In this document: piece by piece, positions 7,640-15,922 of the stretch
How positions within the stretch are numbered: position 1 is the first letter of the stretch
Layout: each line of letters opens with the position of its first letter
NCBI RefSeq assembly: GCF_013185185.1
Contig: NZ_JAAZWE010000001.1
Span: forward strand, 186,001 to 250,000
Direction of reading: 5' to 3'
Length of the DNA: 64,000 nucleotides
Source of the DNA: Saccharibacillus endophyticus
GTDB lineage: Bacteria; Bacillota; Bacilli; Paenibacillales; Paenibacillaceae
The notes under the pieces: generated by a model
Database searches by the model: none
The model's input: the letters and a program-made list of their open reading frames with translations, nothing else
What the model was told of the DNA's origin: nothing
Made by a program: the position numbers and the translations under genes

Positions 7640-9240
7640 GGGTCAGCATTAAGCTGAAGTTTACGCTTTTTCTGGCGCTGCTGCTTAGTTTGACCGTCGG
7701 CGTCTTGAGCGTGCTGATTCTACAGGGAACGGAACGGAGCCAGACGCAGCAGATCGAAGACACGATGGCCCGGCAGACGCAATTGGCCAATCTTCGGGTG
7801 CGGCAGGAGTATTATACGCAAGAGCCGAGACTTGATCCGCCGGAGTTTTTGCAGCAGGAAGGAGTCCGGTTGTCGGACGAGTTGTCGGATCTGATCGGCA
7901 TGCCGGTGACGTTGTACGATACCGAAGGCGAACGGATCGGGACTTCGCTGCCGGGCGAGATTCCGCCGCTGGAAGGCGATCCGTCCGGCGCTTCGTCGTT
8001 CCGTTACGCGATGGCCGGACAGGTGGCGTATTGGAAGCAGGGCAGTTCGCTGGAGTATTTCGCGCCGCTGGAAGGCCCGGAAGGTCAGGTCGGGGTGATT
8101 CGTTTCCGGTATTCGATTGCGAGTTATCAGGCGGCTTACGCGGATATTCGGGGGCTTTTTGTCAGCATCGGACTTGGCGTGGTCGGGTTGAGTTTTGTGC
8201 TGGGCTATTTGTTTTTCAATCGGTTTGCGGCGGGGATTATTCGTTTGAAAAGAACGGCGGATGCGATTCGGCGCGGCGAGTTCGTGCGCAGCGCGCCGCT
8301 GAGGCGCCGTCGGGACGAGCTGGGACAGTTGGGCGAAGGATTGTACGAGATGAGCGGAGCGATCGAGCGCAATATCGAGGCGATGCGGGAGGAGCAGCAT
8401 AAGCTCAAGCTGGCCGTGGAGAAGCTTCAGGCGCTGGAAAAGCAGCAGAAAGAGTATATCGGCAGCATCAGCCACGAGTTCAAAACGCCGCTGACTTCGA
8501 TCAAAGCGTACGTCGAGCTGCTGGAGATGTACGGCGACGATCCGAATTTGCTGGAAGAAGCGAGGAGTAATATCGGCAAAGAAGCGGAGCGACTATACGA
8601 GATGGTCGAGAAGGTGCTGCGTCTGGCCGAGCTGGAAAAGTACGATTTCGAGATCCAGGCGGGGGAAATGGATGCGGAGGAAGCGCTGCGGGACGTGGTC
8701 GGACGGATGCGCGGGAAGGCGGAAAGATTCGACCTGACGCTGCGTTTGGAGTCGGGGGCAGCGGCGTTCAAAGTAGATCAAGCGCCTCGTTTTCCGATCT
8801 GGTTCGACCGGGAGAGCTTTATGCATATCTTCGTGAATCTGCTGGATAATGCGATTAAGTATAACGTGCCGGACGGCACCGTTCTCGTGGAATTGCAGAA
8901 ACGGTCGGCGCGGGAGGTGGAAGAGAAGCTTGTGAAGCGGCGTTCCGCAGCGGGTGCTGTTGAGGCGGCAGACACGGACACGCCTATTACGGCGGAGCAT
9001 GTTCTGGCGATTCGCATCTTCAATACGGGACCCGCGATTCCGGAAGAGCTGCGGGAGCGGATCTTCGAGCCGTTTTTCACCGTTAACCGGGATCGCGCGC
9101 GGCAGTCCGGAGGAAGCGGGCTGGGATTGGCGCTCGTGAAAAGGTTGACCGAGGCGCAGGGAGGCAGCATCGAGCTGCTGTCTTCGGATGAACGGGGGAC
9201 GGTGTTCGAGCTGACGTTTCCGTTGATGCACGACGTTTAG
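7636..9240 (+). CDS. Membrane sensor histidine kinase
   Basis: 534 residues. A first transmembrane helix (about 8-29) is followed by an extracellular sensor of about 130 residues, a second helix (about 175-197) and a HAMP linker. A HisKA domain follows, with the phospho-acceptor in SHEFKTPLTS (His about 280). The HATPase domain has the N box (NLLDNAIKY), an F box around IFEPFF and a glycine-rich GGSGLGLAL box. It phosphorylates the response regulator encoded just upstream. The signal is unknown; the lipoprotein gene downstream may be part of sensing or a target. Confidence 0.94.
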   Translation: MRVSIKLKFTLFLALLLSLTVGVLSVLILQGTERSQTQQIEDTMARQTQLANLRVRQEYYTQEPRLDPPEFLQQEGVRLSDELSDLIGMPVTLYDTEGERIGTSLPGEIPPLEGDPSGASSFRYAMAGQVAYWKQGSSLEYFAPLEGPEGQVGVIRFRYSIASYQAAYADIRGLFVSIGLGVVGLSFVLGYLFFNRFAAGIIRLKRTADAIRRGEFVRSAPLRRRRDELGQLGEGLYEMSGAIERNIEAMREEQHKLKLAVEKLQALEKQQKEYIGSISHEFKTPLTSIKAYVELLEMYGDDPNLLEEARSNIGKEAERLYEMVEKVLRLAELEKYDFEIQAGEMDAEEALRDVVGRMRGKAERFDLTLRLESGAAAFKVDQAPRFPIWFDRESFMHIFVNLLDNAIKYNVPDGTVLVELQKRSAREVEEKLVKRRSAAGAVEAADTDTPITAEHVLAIRIFNTGPAIPEELRERIFEPFFTVNRDRARQSGGSGLGLALVKRLTEAQGGSIELLSSDERGTVFELTFPLMHDV

Positions 9241-9263
9241 GGTGAGAGGGAAGAGTCATAGCG

Positions 9264-9297
9264 AAGTCGCGGGGAACCGCGGCTTTTTCTTTTTTTA
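9264..9297 (+). terminator. Terminator between the kinase gene and the lipoprotein gene
   Basis: AAGTCGCGG pairs with CCGCGGCTT (one wobble) around GGAA, followed by a run of Ts broken by one C. The lipoprotein gene probably has its own promoter. Confidence 0.65.
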
Positions 9298-9418
9298 TCA
9301 GAACAAGAGGTTGAACATGTTATTGCAACGCGCTACTTACGTGTTCGAAACATTTTCGAAGCATTTGTTCGGTACACTGATTGCAATCACACAGATTCGA
9401 CGAGGGGAAGGAATTCAT

Positions 9419-10615
9419 ATGAAGTCAATATATAGAGGAAAGTCTGGCGTCAGACTAGGGCGTGGCGTATCTCGCGTCAAAGGGATTGCGGCCGCGGCTG
9501 CTGTATTGGCCTTGCTCGCGGGGTGTGCTTCACCGTCGTCTCCATCCGGAGAAACGGTCGTCGTGCCTGATTCATCCGTCAGCCAAACCGATCCTTCGAC
9601 TCAAGCGGCCACGCCGAGCATTACGGTTAAAGACAACACGAATGCTTCGGTTTACGCCGATCTGAAGCTTGAGGATATTCAACAGATCGACGGCGTGCGT
9701 GGGCAGGATTGGCTCAGCGAGGATGAAGTCGTGGTGAATCGTCAAAACGAGGCGGGCGAGCCGACCGAGTTCAGCGACGGAGAGATTTTGCCGCAGGGGT
9801 TATATGTGCATACTCTTGCCGGGGGTAAGGAGAAGACGATCATTGCGGACGATACCAACTGGGGAGGAGCCAAGCTGTCGCCGGACAAAAAGCATCTTTT
9901 TTACCAAGAGATCTTCGAAATGACCGGGGTGGGTTACATCATGGATCTGGAAACGGGAGAGTCGGTACAGATCGCGGACGGGCGCGAGATTCTGATCGAC
10001 GGAGCCTGGTTGGGTGATGATCATTTCGTTTACGGGAATATCGAAGGACAGTTGTTCCAAACCGATCTGTCCGGGAAAAGCGAGCAGCTGCTGGATCTGG
10101 CCGATGCCGGGCAGCGCGCGAGCGGAATCCAGACTGTAGGCGATATTGTGTATTATACCGGATTGAACGAGCAGGAGTTGTTCGCTTATCATACGTCGAC
10201 GAAAGAATTGGAACGGTTCGGCAGCGGCATTCTGTGGGCGATCCCGGCACCGGACGGCAGTCAGCTCGCGCTGGTGAAGCGGACAGGCGAGACGGAAATG
10301 ACGCTGATGCTGACGGACTTGGCGGGAAACGAGAAGAAAACGCTGGCAACCGGAACGCAGGTGTTCGGGACAAGCTGGTCGCCGGACGGGAAACGGCTGG
10401 CGTATACGGTGACATCGGCAGATGACGGAAGCAAGGACGGGTTTTACATTTCGGACGTGAATACAGGAGAGGCGTTTATGATTTCGTCGGACCTGGCGGA
10501 TGCGGGAGACGCGATGAAATGGAGTCCGTCGGGAACGAAGATTATGGTGAATAAAGTAGATCGGAAGAACGGAGAGATGCTGGCGCAGTCGTCGATTATT
10601 AAGGTGTCGTGGTGA
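9419..10615 (+). CDS. Lipoprotein with TolB/PD40-type beta-propeller
   Basis: 398 residues. The ATG at 9419 follows GAGGGGAAGG. The N-terminus carries a basic stretch, a hydrophobic segment and the lipobox LLAGC, so it is exported and anchored to the outer face of the membrane. After a Ser/Pro/Thr-rich linker come repeated blades with SPDKKHLFY, APDGSQLAL, SPDGKRLAY and SPSGTKIMV, typical of WD40-like PD40 propellers. No enzyme motif is seen. It likely binds protein, peptide or glycan at the surface. Its position behind a two-component system suggests co-regulation, but a terminator lies between. Confidence 0.82.
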   Translation: MKSIYRGKSGVRLGRGVSRVKGIAAAAAVLALLAGCASPSSPSGETVVVPDSSVSQTDPSTQAATPSITVKDNTNASVYADLKLEDIQQIDGVRGQDWLSEDEVVVNRQNEAGEPTEFSDGEILPQGLYVHTLAGGKEKTIIADDTNWGGAKLSPDKKHLFYQEIFEMTGVGYIMDLETGESVQIADGREILIDGAWLGDDHFVYGNIEGQLFQTDLSGKSEQLLDLADAGQRASGIQTVGDIVYYTGLNEQELFAYHTSTKELERFGSGILWAIPAPDGSQLALVKRTGETEMTLMLTDLAGNEKKTLATGTQVFGTSWSPDGKRLAYTVTSADDGSKDGFYISDVNTGEAFMISSDLADAGDAMKWSPSGTKIMVNKVDRKNGEMLAQSSIIKVSW

Positions 10616-10676
10616 GACGGGAGAGTCGGAGGTTTGCGAGAAGAAGCAGAGGATGGGCGATATGGGATAGAGGTGG

Positions 10677-10705
10677 AAAGCCTGCGCGATAGTGCGGGCT
10701 TTTTG
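10677..10705 (+). terminator. Terminator after the propeller lipoprotein gene
   Basis: AAAGCC(T)GC pairs with GC(G)GGCTTT around an 8-base loop, followed by TTTTT-rich sequence. Confidence 0.65.
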
Positions 10706-10775
10706 CTTTGCGGCGCGGGAATGAAGACGAGAGGAGAGCGGTGAAAAAATGGTGTTCATGCTTGGTGGGTAGGGT

Positions 10776-10781
10776 TATACT
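10776..10781 (+). promoter_or_regulatory. Candidate array promoter (-10 TATACT)
   Basis: TATACT lies in a gene-free stretch and would direct transcription across the attI-like repeats into the first cassette, where integrons place their Pc promoter. The -35 region (around TGTTCA) is poor, so this is tentative. Confidence 0.3.
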
Positions 10782-10807
10782 GTAAGCGAAGGTGAAAGAT
10801 GGGTGAG

Positions 10808-10896
10808 GTTCGTGAATACCACGATCAAAGCGTATATTCGGAAGTTCGTGAATATTGCGAATTGGAAGTATAGGCGAAGTTCGTGAATAAGACGTT
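10808..10896 (+). repeat. attI-like entry site: three direct repeats before the first cassette
   Basis: GTTCGTGAATA occurs at 10808-10818, 10844-10854 and 10879-10889, spaced 36 and 35 bases. It matches the right outer stem of the E1-E18 repeats (CGTGAATA). The last copy is followed four bases later by GTT (10894-10896), the cassette boundary. No left half (AAC with TATTCACG) accompanies these copies, so it is not an ordinary array repeat. Classical attI sites also have extra direct recombinase-binding repeats beside the crossover GTT. The functional claim is inference. Confidence 0.45.
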
Positions 10897-10939
10897 ATCG
10901 GAAATAACATGCAGATGAAAATGAAAGTAGGTATGTTAA

Positions 10940-11416
10940 ATGAATTTTTCTATCATTCAAGTCAATCAAAAACATAAAGAAGTATTAGACAATCTCATGC
11001 AATTCTATATTTATGATTTTTCCGAATTCCTTGCATTTGATGTAGAAGAAAATGGACAGTACAGCCCCTACCCGTTAGATGATTATTTTGAAGAAGGAAA
11101 CCACCAATTTGCTTATGTGATTAAACGAGAAGAGAAGTACATAGGATTTGTCTTAGTTCGTTTAATAGAAGACTTGGAAATTCGGCATTATTCAATTACA
11201 GAATTTTTTATATTAAAGAAGTATAGACGAGAAGGAATGGGAATGGCAGTAGCAACTGATCTATTTAACCGACATAAAGGGCCGTGGGAAGTACATCAAA
11301 TTGAAAGTAATAAAGGAGCACAAATATTTTGGAAAAGAGTGATTAATGAATATACAAAAGGTCAATTTGAAGAGCGGGTTGAGAACGGAAAAACGATACA
11401 AACGTTTATTAGCTGA
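10940..11416 (+). CDS. GNAT-family N-acetyltransferase (cassette C1)
   Basis: 158 residues, predicted to transfer an acetyl group from acetyl-CoA to an unknown small molecule or protein. The acetyl-CoA loop is seen in YRREGMGMAVATDLF (about 94-108), a version of the RxxGxG/A motif, with the preceding beta strand ITEFFILKK. It is the first gene of the array, with GC content clearly below the upstream backbone genes. The unit starts with GTTATCGGA at 10894 and ends with the complementary TCCGATAAC before E1; 16 of 18 bases pair. The substrate is unknown. Confidence 0.82.
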   Translation: MNFSIIQVNQKHKEVLDNLMQFYIYDFSEFLAFDVEENGQYSPYPLDDYFEEGNHQFAYVIKREEKYIGFVLVRLIEDLEIRHYSITEFFILKKYRREGMGMAVATDLFNRHKGPWEVHQIESNKGAQIFWKRVINEYTKGQFEERVENGKTIQTFIS

Positions 11417-11441
11417 TTCAAGAAGACATGTTACATCCGAT

Positions 11442-11529
11442 AACATAATATTCACGCTGCGGACATCCGTCCTTGATCTGGCATTCGCCAGACACTCGAC
11501 ATGCGTCGAGTCGTGAATACAGGAACGTT
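11442..11529 (+). repeat. Array repeat E1 (attC-like, 88 bp)
   Basis: AAC opens and GTT closes the site. The outer stem is TATTCACG/CGTGAATA. The three inner hairpins are GGAC/GTCC, TCTGGC/GCCAGA and ACTCGAC/GTCGAGT, each with a CATNCG-type loop. Confidence 0.85.
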
Positions 11530-11602
11530 AACTGAAACTCCTTAAAGGAGTGCTGATTTTAAAGATTAAAACAAATTTTTGTACTCTGAAGGGAGCATTC
11601 AT

Positions 11603-12364
11603 ATGTTTAGAAGTTTTATTTATGTTAATACTGAAAAAGTTTACGAATACTATAGTTTACTTGATCCTTCGATAAAAGAAAAAGCGATATCAAAAGAAAA
11701 AAGCACTACAAACAAAGCTGAGATTTCGAAATCGCCTATCGGATTTGAACATTCAAAAACAGAAACTATGAAAAGCGAAGTAAGCCAATATTTTTTATTG
11801 GATTACAACAACTTTGAAAGAGCTCTTACTAAATTAAATGGAGAAAATTATTTTGATTTAGTAGATAGTGATAATGACTATGACATTTCGACGATACCTC
11901 AATCTTCAATTGGAAAGATACAAAACAATTTCTGTGTGCCAGAGGAATTTGATTATATAGAATTAACTAATTTGTTCAAGCCCCTTTTAAAACAATCTTT
12001 GAACATTGAGGAATCAGAACAAGAATTATATGATGCATTTTTGGGGGATACTAAGGCTGATATTCCAATCCTTATAAAACATGAAGACAGCACTGTATTT
12101 GGAACTCTTGATACTAGATACTTAAATGAGCCTTATAATCAACTTGAAGAATATACAACAGATGAGGTAACTATTTTATTCAAAGCAGTCTCTCACAATT
12201 CAAGTGATAAAATCAAAATTTTCGATCCTTTTAAGGACTTTATTAAATTCAATCGAGCTATGCGTAGAAGTATGGATATAGAAAGTAGCTACACAAAAGA
12301 ATTTTCGCCGATTATCGTCGATGGGCCAGTAGTGAAAGTAGAAATACTAGCAATATATAAATGA
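11603..12364 (+). CDS. Uncharacterised protein, DUF6414-like (cassette C2)
   Basis: 253 residues from the ATG at 11603, which has GAAGGGAG seven bases before it; the frame extends to a TTG at 11579 without a better site. The N-terminus, FRSFIYVNTEKVYEYYSLLD, resembles the opening of DUF6414 proteins as I recall them. No catalytic motif or membrane segment is visible. A Lys/Ser-rich stretch (about 25-55) may be flexible. It fills one cassette whose ends are GTTAACTGA and TCAGTTAAC. DUF6414 genes often lie in mobile or defence-like regions, but no function is claimed. Confidence 0.7.
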   Translation: MFRSFIYVNTEKVYEYYSLLDPSIKEKAISKEKSTTNKAEISKSPIGFEHSKTETMKSEVSQYFLLDYNNFERALTKLNGENYFDLVDSDNDYDISTIPQSSIGKIQNNFCVPEEFDYIELTNLFKPLLKQSLNIEESEQELYDAFLGDTKADIPILIKHEDSTVFGTLDTRYLNEPYNQLEEYTTDEVTILFKAVSHNSSDKIKIFDPFKDFIKFNRAMRRSMDIESSYTKEFSPIIVDGPVVKVEILAIYK

Positions 12365-12417
12365 ATAGATTACAGATAAAGAATCATTTTATCTAGTAAG
12401 ATCTAGGAGCATCAGTT

Positions 12418-12505
12418 AACATAATATTCACACTGCGGGCATACGCCCTTGGTCTGGCATTTGCCAGACACTCGACATGCGTCGAGTCGTGAATACAGGA
12501 ACGTT
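12418..12505 (+). repeat. Array repeat E2 (attC-like, 88 bp)
   Basis: Same plan as E1. Arm A is GGGC/GCCC and arm B TCTGGC/GCCAGA. The left stem base has one change (TATTCACA). Confidence 0.85.
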
Positions 12506-12559
12506 ATCCGAAATCCTTTGAAGCATTTAAAAAATATCTAAAGACACAGGAGTAAAAAA

Positions 12560-13066
12560 TTGATTGCAAATAAGAGACATATTCGGATAGGTGCAGAGGA
12601 ATGGATGGAAGGTTTAGAAGATGCTCAAGTGGATGTGGTCGTAACATTCCCTAATTCAACAAAATGGATTTCAAATTTCTATACGATTAAATGTATTGAA
12701 TCAATGAGAAAAGATTATTTAATGAATGGCCATTGCTTGAAGGGTGCATATTGGTGCGCTTCCTCGCCAATAATTATTGTAGATCGTATAAGTCGTGACA
12801 GAATTGAACAAGTCATTGACGAACTAATTGAAACAGGAGGATTTAGAGATCTATTTGATTACTTCGGGGCTGTTCAGGAAGAAGATATTATACGACATGA
12901 ATATCCTGAAAACTTTTTTGATCAAAGTTCTAAATTAGATCCTTCATATGTTACCTCTCATGCAAGTCAGTTAGCCCAAATGTTAGATCAATCAAGTGAA
13001 GAGGTTAGAGAAACCGTATTGAAGGGCATATTAGGGTATCTCAAAGAAGCTAAGGACTTCGGATAA
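12560..13066 (+). CDS. Uncharacterised protein (cassette C3)
   Basis: 168 residues starting at TTG 12560 after ACAGGAG. I do not recognise the family. It is acidic, without signal peptide or membrane helix. The second half (DELIETGGFRDLFDYFG and a C-terminal helix with Gln/Ser/Glu) looks like the short regulatory or immunity-type proteins common in cassettes. The TAA stop lies inside the cassette-end motif (GGATAAC), so the gene runs right up to the recombination site with no spare sequence. Cassette ends: GTTATCCGAA and TTCGGATAAC, ten bases fully complementary. Confidence 0.7.
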   Translation: MIANKRHIRIGAEEWMEGLEDAQVDVVVTFPNSTKWISNFYTIKCIESMRKDYLMNGHCLKGAYWCASSPIIIVDRISRDRIEQVIDELIETGGFRDLFDYFGAVQEEDIIRHEYPENFFDQSSKLDPSYVTSHASQLAQMLDQSSEEVRETVLKGILGYLKEAKDFG

Positions 13067-13152
13067 CAATATATTCACGCTGCGGACATTCGTCCTTGGT
13101 CCGGCATACGCCGGACACTCGACATGCGTCGAGTCGTGAATACAGGAACGTT
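13065..13152 (+). repeat. Array repeat E3 (attC-like, 88 bp)
   Basis: AAC at 13065 overlaps the stop codon of the preceding gene. The arms are GGAC/GTCC, TCCGGC/GCCGGA and ACTCGAC/GTCGAGT. Confidence 0.85.
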
Positions 13153-13194
13153 ATCCGAAACCACCAAAAATCATTTAGAACTTAGGAGGAGATT

Positions 13195-14142
13195 ATGACT
13201 GTCATAGAATACACTACAGGTATTTTTAATGATGAATATAAGTCTAAGATCGATGAGTTTTTTGGAGAGAGAATGAAAGAGCTATCTACCAATTTAGAGT
13301 TAAATACATTAGAGAGAATAATAGTATCAGGGAAATTCACAGATGATGTTTTAAAGGTTCAAGAAGAATATCAGATGAGTGAAAGAGGACATACTGATAG
13401 AGATGACGGGATTGCAGTTGCAAAAGTTCTCCATACCAAATTTAAAGGACAACTTAAACAAACAATTGTGATCAATGATTATCTGATTAATGGGCTGTTT
13501 ATTCCTGAAGCTGCACAAATTTCACTTCATCTTTTACATCATGAATTCTGTCATATTCATGAAAATTATTATCAAAATGAAATGTTTACCTCAGAAGCAA
13601 GAAATGGACACGGAATGGATAGGCTTCAGCATACATTAATATGTAACGCGGAGCCAATATGGTCCGAATATTTTGCCGTAAGAAGTTCTTCAACGTCTTT
13701 AGTAATGAACGCCGATACTGATTTGTACTTTCCTTATTTGTTAGATTTGATAGATTTATGTAAAGAAAAAATAGAAGAAAGAATCTCTAAATATAGGTTG
13801 AATGGAAATCTTGATGATTTGTTTGCTTTTTTGCAGGAAGAAACATCTATGTTACTTAAAATAGCTGCCACTACTCAAGGATATATCGATGGTTTGGGCT
13901 TAGCCAAACACGAAATTTCTCATATGATTGAAGAACAATTACAGAAAACATATTTTTATGATATTTGGACTTCTCAGCAGAAAGTATTAAGAGAACTTTT
14001 TGATAAATTCCCTAATTGGAACGATGTATATGAACTAAGTGGGTTAGGTGAGGCGGTCAAAGAATGTTGGAGTGAAATGGGTATGTTTGTAACCTATGTT
14101 CAAGGTAGCGAAGGCATATATATCAATGTACCTTGGAAATAG
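13195..14142 (+). CDS. Zincin-like putative metalloprotease (cassette C4)
   Basis: 315 residues, start at ATG 13195 after CTTAGGAGGAG. The motif HEFCH (116-120, inside HLLHHEFCHIHE) is the HExxH zinc signature. A Glu in IWSEYFAVRSS (about 158) could be the third ligand, as in gluzincin-like families. No signal peptide or membrane helix is seen, so it would act in the cytosol. The rest of the sequence I do not recognise. It stands alone in a cassette (ends GTTATCCGA and TCGGATAAC). Toxin-like proteases are plausible cassette cargo, but neither substrate nor activity can be read here. Confidence 0.72.
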   Translation: MTVIEYTTGIFNDEYKSKIDEFFGERMKELSTNLELNTLERIIVSGKFTDDVLKVQEEYQMSERGHTDRDDGIAVAKVLHTKFKGQLKQTIVINDYLINGLFIPEAAQISLHLLHHEFCHIHENYYQNEMFTSEARNGHGMDRLQHTLICNAEPIWSEYFAVRSSSTSLVMNADTDLYFPYLLDLIDLCKEKIEERISKYRLNGNLDDLFAFLQEETSMLLKIAATTQGYIDGLGLAKHEISHMIEEQLQKTYFYDIWTSQQKVLRELFDKFPNWNDVYELSGLGEAVKECWSEMGMFVTYVQGSEGIYINVPWK

Positions 14143-14181
14143 AAGATTCATTAAACAACGTTAGAAGCTGGGGCATCGGAT

Positions 14182-14269
14182 AACATAATATTCACGCTGC
14201 GGACATCCGTCCTTGGCCCGGCATTCGCCGGACACTCAGCATACGCTGAGTCGTGAATACGGGAACGTT
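14182..14269 (+). repeat. Array repeat E4 (attC-like, 88 bp)
   Basis: Arm C is changed on both sides (ACTCAGC/GCTGAGT against ACTCGAC/GTCGAGT in E1), a compensatory double change. The right linker is CGGGAAC. Confidence 0.85.
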
Positions 14270-14639
14270 ATACGTAATTACGAAGGGCTGATTAAGAGCA
14301 TTTGAATGATGATCTTTCCTTGAACGACGAGCCCTTTGATCGGCTCGAAGAAGGCGAATTGGAAAAGTAAAATGGGGAATCAAAAAACGGATAAGAAATA
14401 GGTAAAAGCAAAAAGTAAATTTGAATGAGAAGAACGATTGGAAGAAGAAGCGGAATCGAAGAGGTAAACGCCTCGGAGGGAAAGCATTTAAAACCCAGTG
14501 AAATTCAAAACGTAAACAGTGGGAAATGACATTTCAAGAACAGAAAACATGGAATAAAGAAATAGAATAAAGTGGAGTAAGACATTAGATATAAGAATAA
14601 TTTTGGGAAGCCAATTCAAAGAAGATCGTAACTTCGTAT
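14270..14639 (+). other. Cassette C5 without an evident gene
   Basis: The unit is bounded by GTTATACGTAATTACGA and TCGTAACTTCGTATAAC. It has no long frame. A short peptide frame, NDEPFDRLEEGELEK followed by a stop, is preserved in its relative C8 with mostly silent changes, and a second stretch VNASEGK is also shared. It looks like a decayed gene, or a functional noncoding unit, copied twice in the array. Confidence 0.6.
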
Positions 14640-14727
14640 AACATAATATTCACGCTGCGGGCATACGCCCTTGGTCTGGCATTCGCCAGACACTCGACAT
14701 ACATCGAGTCGTGAATACAGGAACGTT
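14640..14727 (+). repeat. Array repeat E5 (attC-like, 88 bp)
   Basis: The arms are GGGC/GCCC, TCTGGC/GCCAGA and CTCGAC/ATCGAG (one pair lost). Confidence 0.85.
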
Positions 14728-14758
14728 AGTTGAAATTCATTGAAGGGAATTGATCATA

Positions 14759-15772
14759 ATGACATTTACCATTAATTACTCTAAATTAAAAGACGAGTAT
14801 AAAGATTTTTCTCCTTATTTTGAAACGCATAGACAGTCATTAAACTTATTGTTTGAAACACTTTTGAATCAACAAGATTCAAACGCTATTAATAGTTATT
14901 TATCTCAAGCACCTAATCAAAACATAATGAATGAGATCAAACAAAAACTTGTATATAGTAGTACGCTATGTTTTTTTAGAGCATTTGATTTGTTCTTGGC
15001 TTATATAACTCTAGAGGATAAGAAATTTAAAACTTGGTCAGAGGTCACAGGATACTATAGTAAATTTTATATAATAAAAGCCATCAACTCTTTGCTCCTT
15101 AGAGGCTATGAAGTAATCGATTATGATAAAAGAGGTCAATTAGTAGACAGTAGAAGGGATGGATCTTTTTATTTTGCTTTTGATAATAATGGATTCAACT
15201 TATACAACAGTACTAAAATAGAGTACCAACAACTACAAAAAGACCCACAAACAAATCAAAGATATGGCTCTCATCAATTATGGTGGAGGCTCCTTGAAAC
15301 AATTACAGATATAAAAGGAATTGAAAAATTCAGTAGACTAAATTATTTGCTTGATCAAAATTGGACTAATCCAAAACTACGAAATCAAATTAATTATTCA
15401 CTAGAATATTTAGAAGGATTCCAAGAATTAGATTGGTTTGATGCAAATCTAAAAGGGCATCATAGCTGGAATTCTAAGGATAATAGAGACTTTACAAGTA
15501 TGAAAAATTTCTTTAAAAATACTGATCCTGAAGATATAGATATGGGAGATTATTATACTGATTTAAGAGTTTACTTATGGGAGTCAATTATGTCCTATTT
15601 GGAGATTTACAAAGATGTTCTTGGGACAAATCGTATTTTCAGAATTGAGAATATTAATTATTTGATGCAAGCGCATGAGACTGACAAGGCAGTACCTGAA
15701 GCATCTAAAAACATGAAGAAAATGATAAATGAGTTATTTGGCATAGAAATTGAAGAAGATCCTTTTAGCTAA
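14759..15772 (+). CDS. Uncharacterised protein (cassette C6)
   Basis: 337 residues. ATG 14759 is preferred over the in-frame TTG 14750 because GAAGGG sits 11 bases before the ATG but only two before the TTG. I do not recognise it. It is rich in aromatic residues and predicted mostly helical (CFFRAFDLFLAYITLED, YYSKFYIIKAINSLLL), soluble, with no signal peptide. The cassette ends are among the best in the array: GTTAGTTGA..TTCATTG pairs with CAATGAA..TCAACTAAC at 16 of 18 positions. A defence or stress role would fit the neighbourhood but is not shown. Confidence 0.72.
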   Translation: MTFTINYSKLKDEYKDFSPYFETHRQSLNLLFETLLNQQDSNAINSYLSQAPNQNIMNEIKQKLVYSSTLCFFRAFDLFLAYITLEDKKFKTWSEVTGYYSKFYIIKAINSLLLRGYEVIDYDKRGQLVDSRRDGSFYFAFDNNGFNLYNSTKIEYQQLQKDPQTNQRYGSHQLWWRLLETITDIKGIEKFSRLNYLLDQNWTNPKLRNQINYSLEYLEGFQELDWFDANLKGHHSWNSKDNRDFTSMKNFFKNTDPEDIDMGDYYTDLRVYLWESIMSYLEIYKDVLGTNRIFRIENINYLMQAHETDKAVPEASKNMKKMINELFGIEIEEDPFS

Positions 15773-15798
15773 TACACAGGAGCCAATGAACATCAACT

Positions 15799-15886
15799 AA
15801 CATAATATTCACGCTGCGTACATTCGTCCTTGGTCTGGCATTCGCCAGACACTCGACATGCGTCGAGTCGTGAATATAGGAACGTT
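15799..15886 (+). repeat. Array repeat E6 (attC-like, 88 bp)
   Basis: Arm A is weakened (GTAC/GTCC). Arms B (TCTGGC/GCCAGA) and C (ACTCGAC/GTCGAGT) are intact. The right linker is TAGGAAC. Confidence 0.82.
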
Positions 15887-15922
15887 ATCTGAAACTAGTT
15901 TAAAAACGAGGAGAATGAAGAT

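Noticed and set aside
10808..10889. Three iterons of a replication origin
   Set aside because: No replication protein, AT-rich unwinding region or DnaA boxes nearby; the motif matches the array stem instead.
14192..14383. Minus-strand frames reading YNVPVFTT.. through the array repeats (also 22345-22611, 17475-17759 and others)
   Set aside because: They recur only because the structured repeat is open in that frame; no ribosome sites, and the flanking parts are unrelated.
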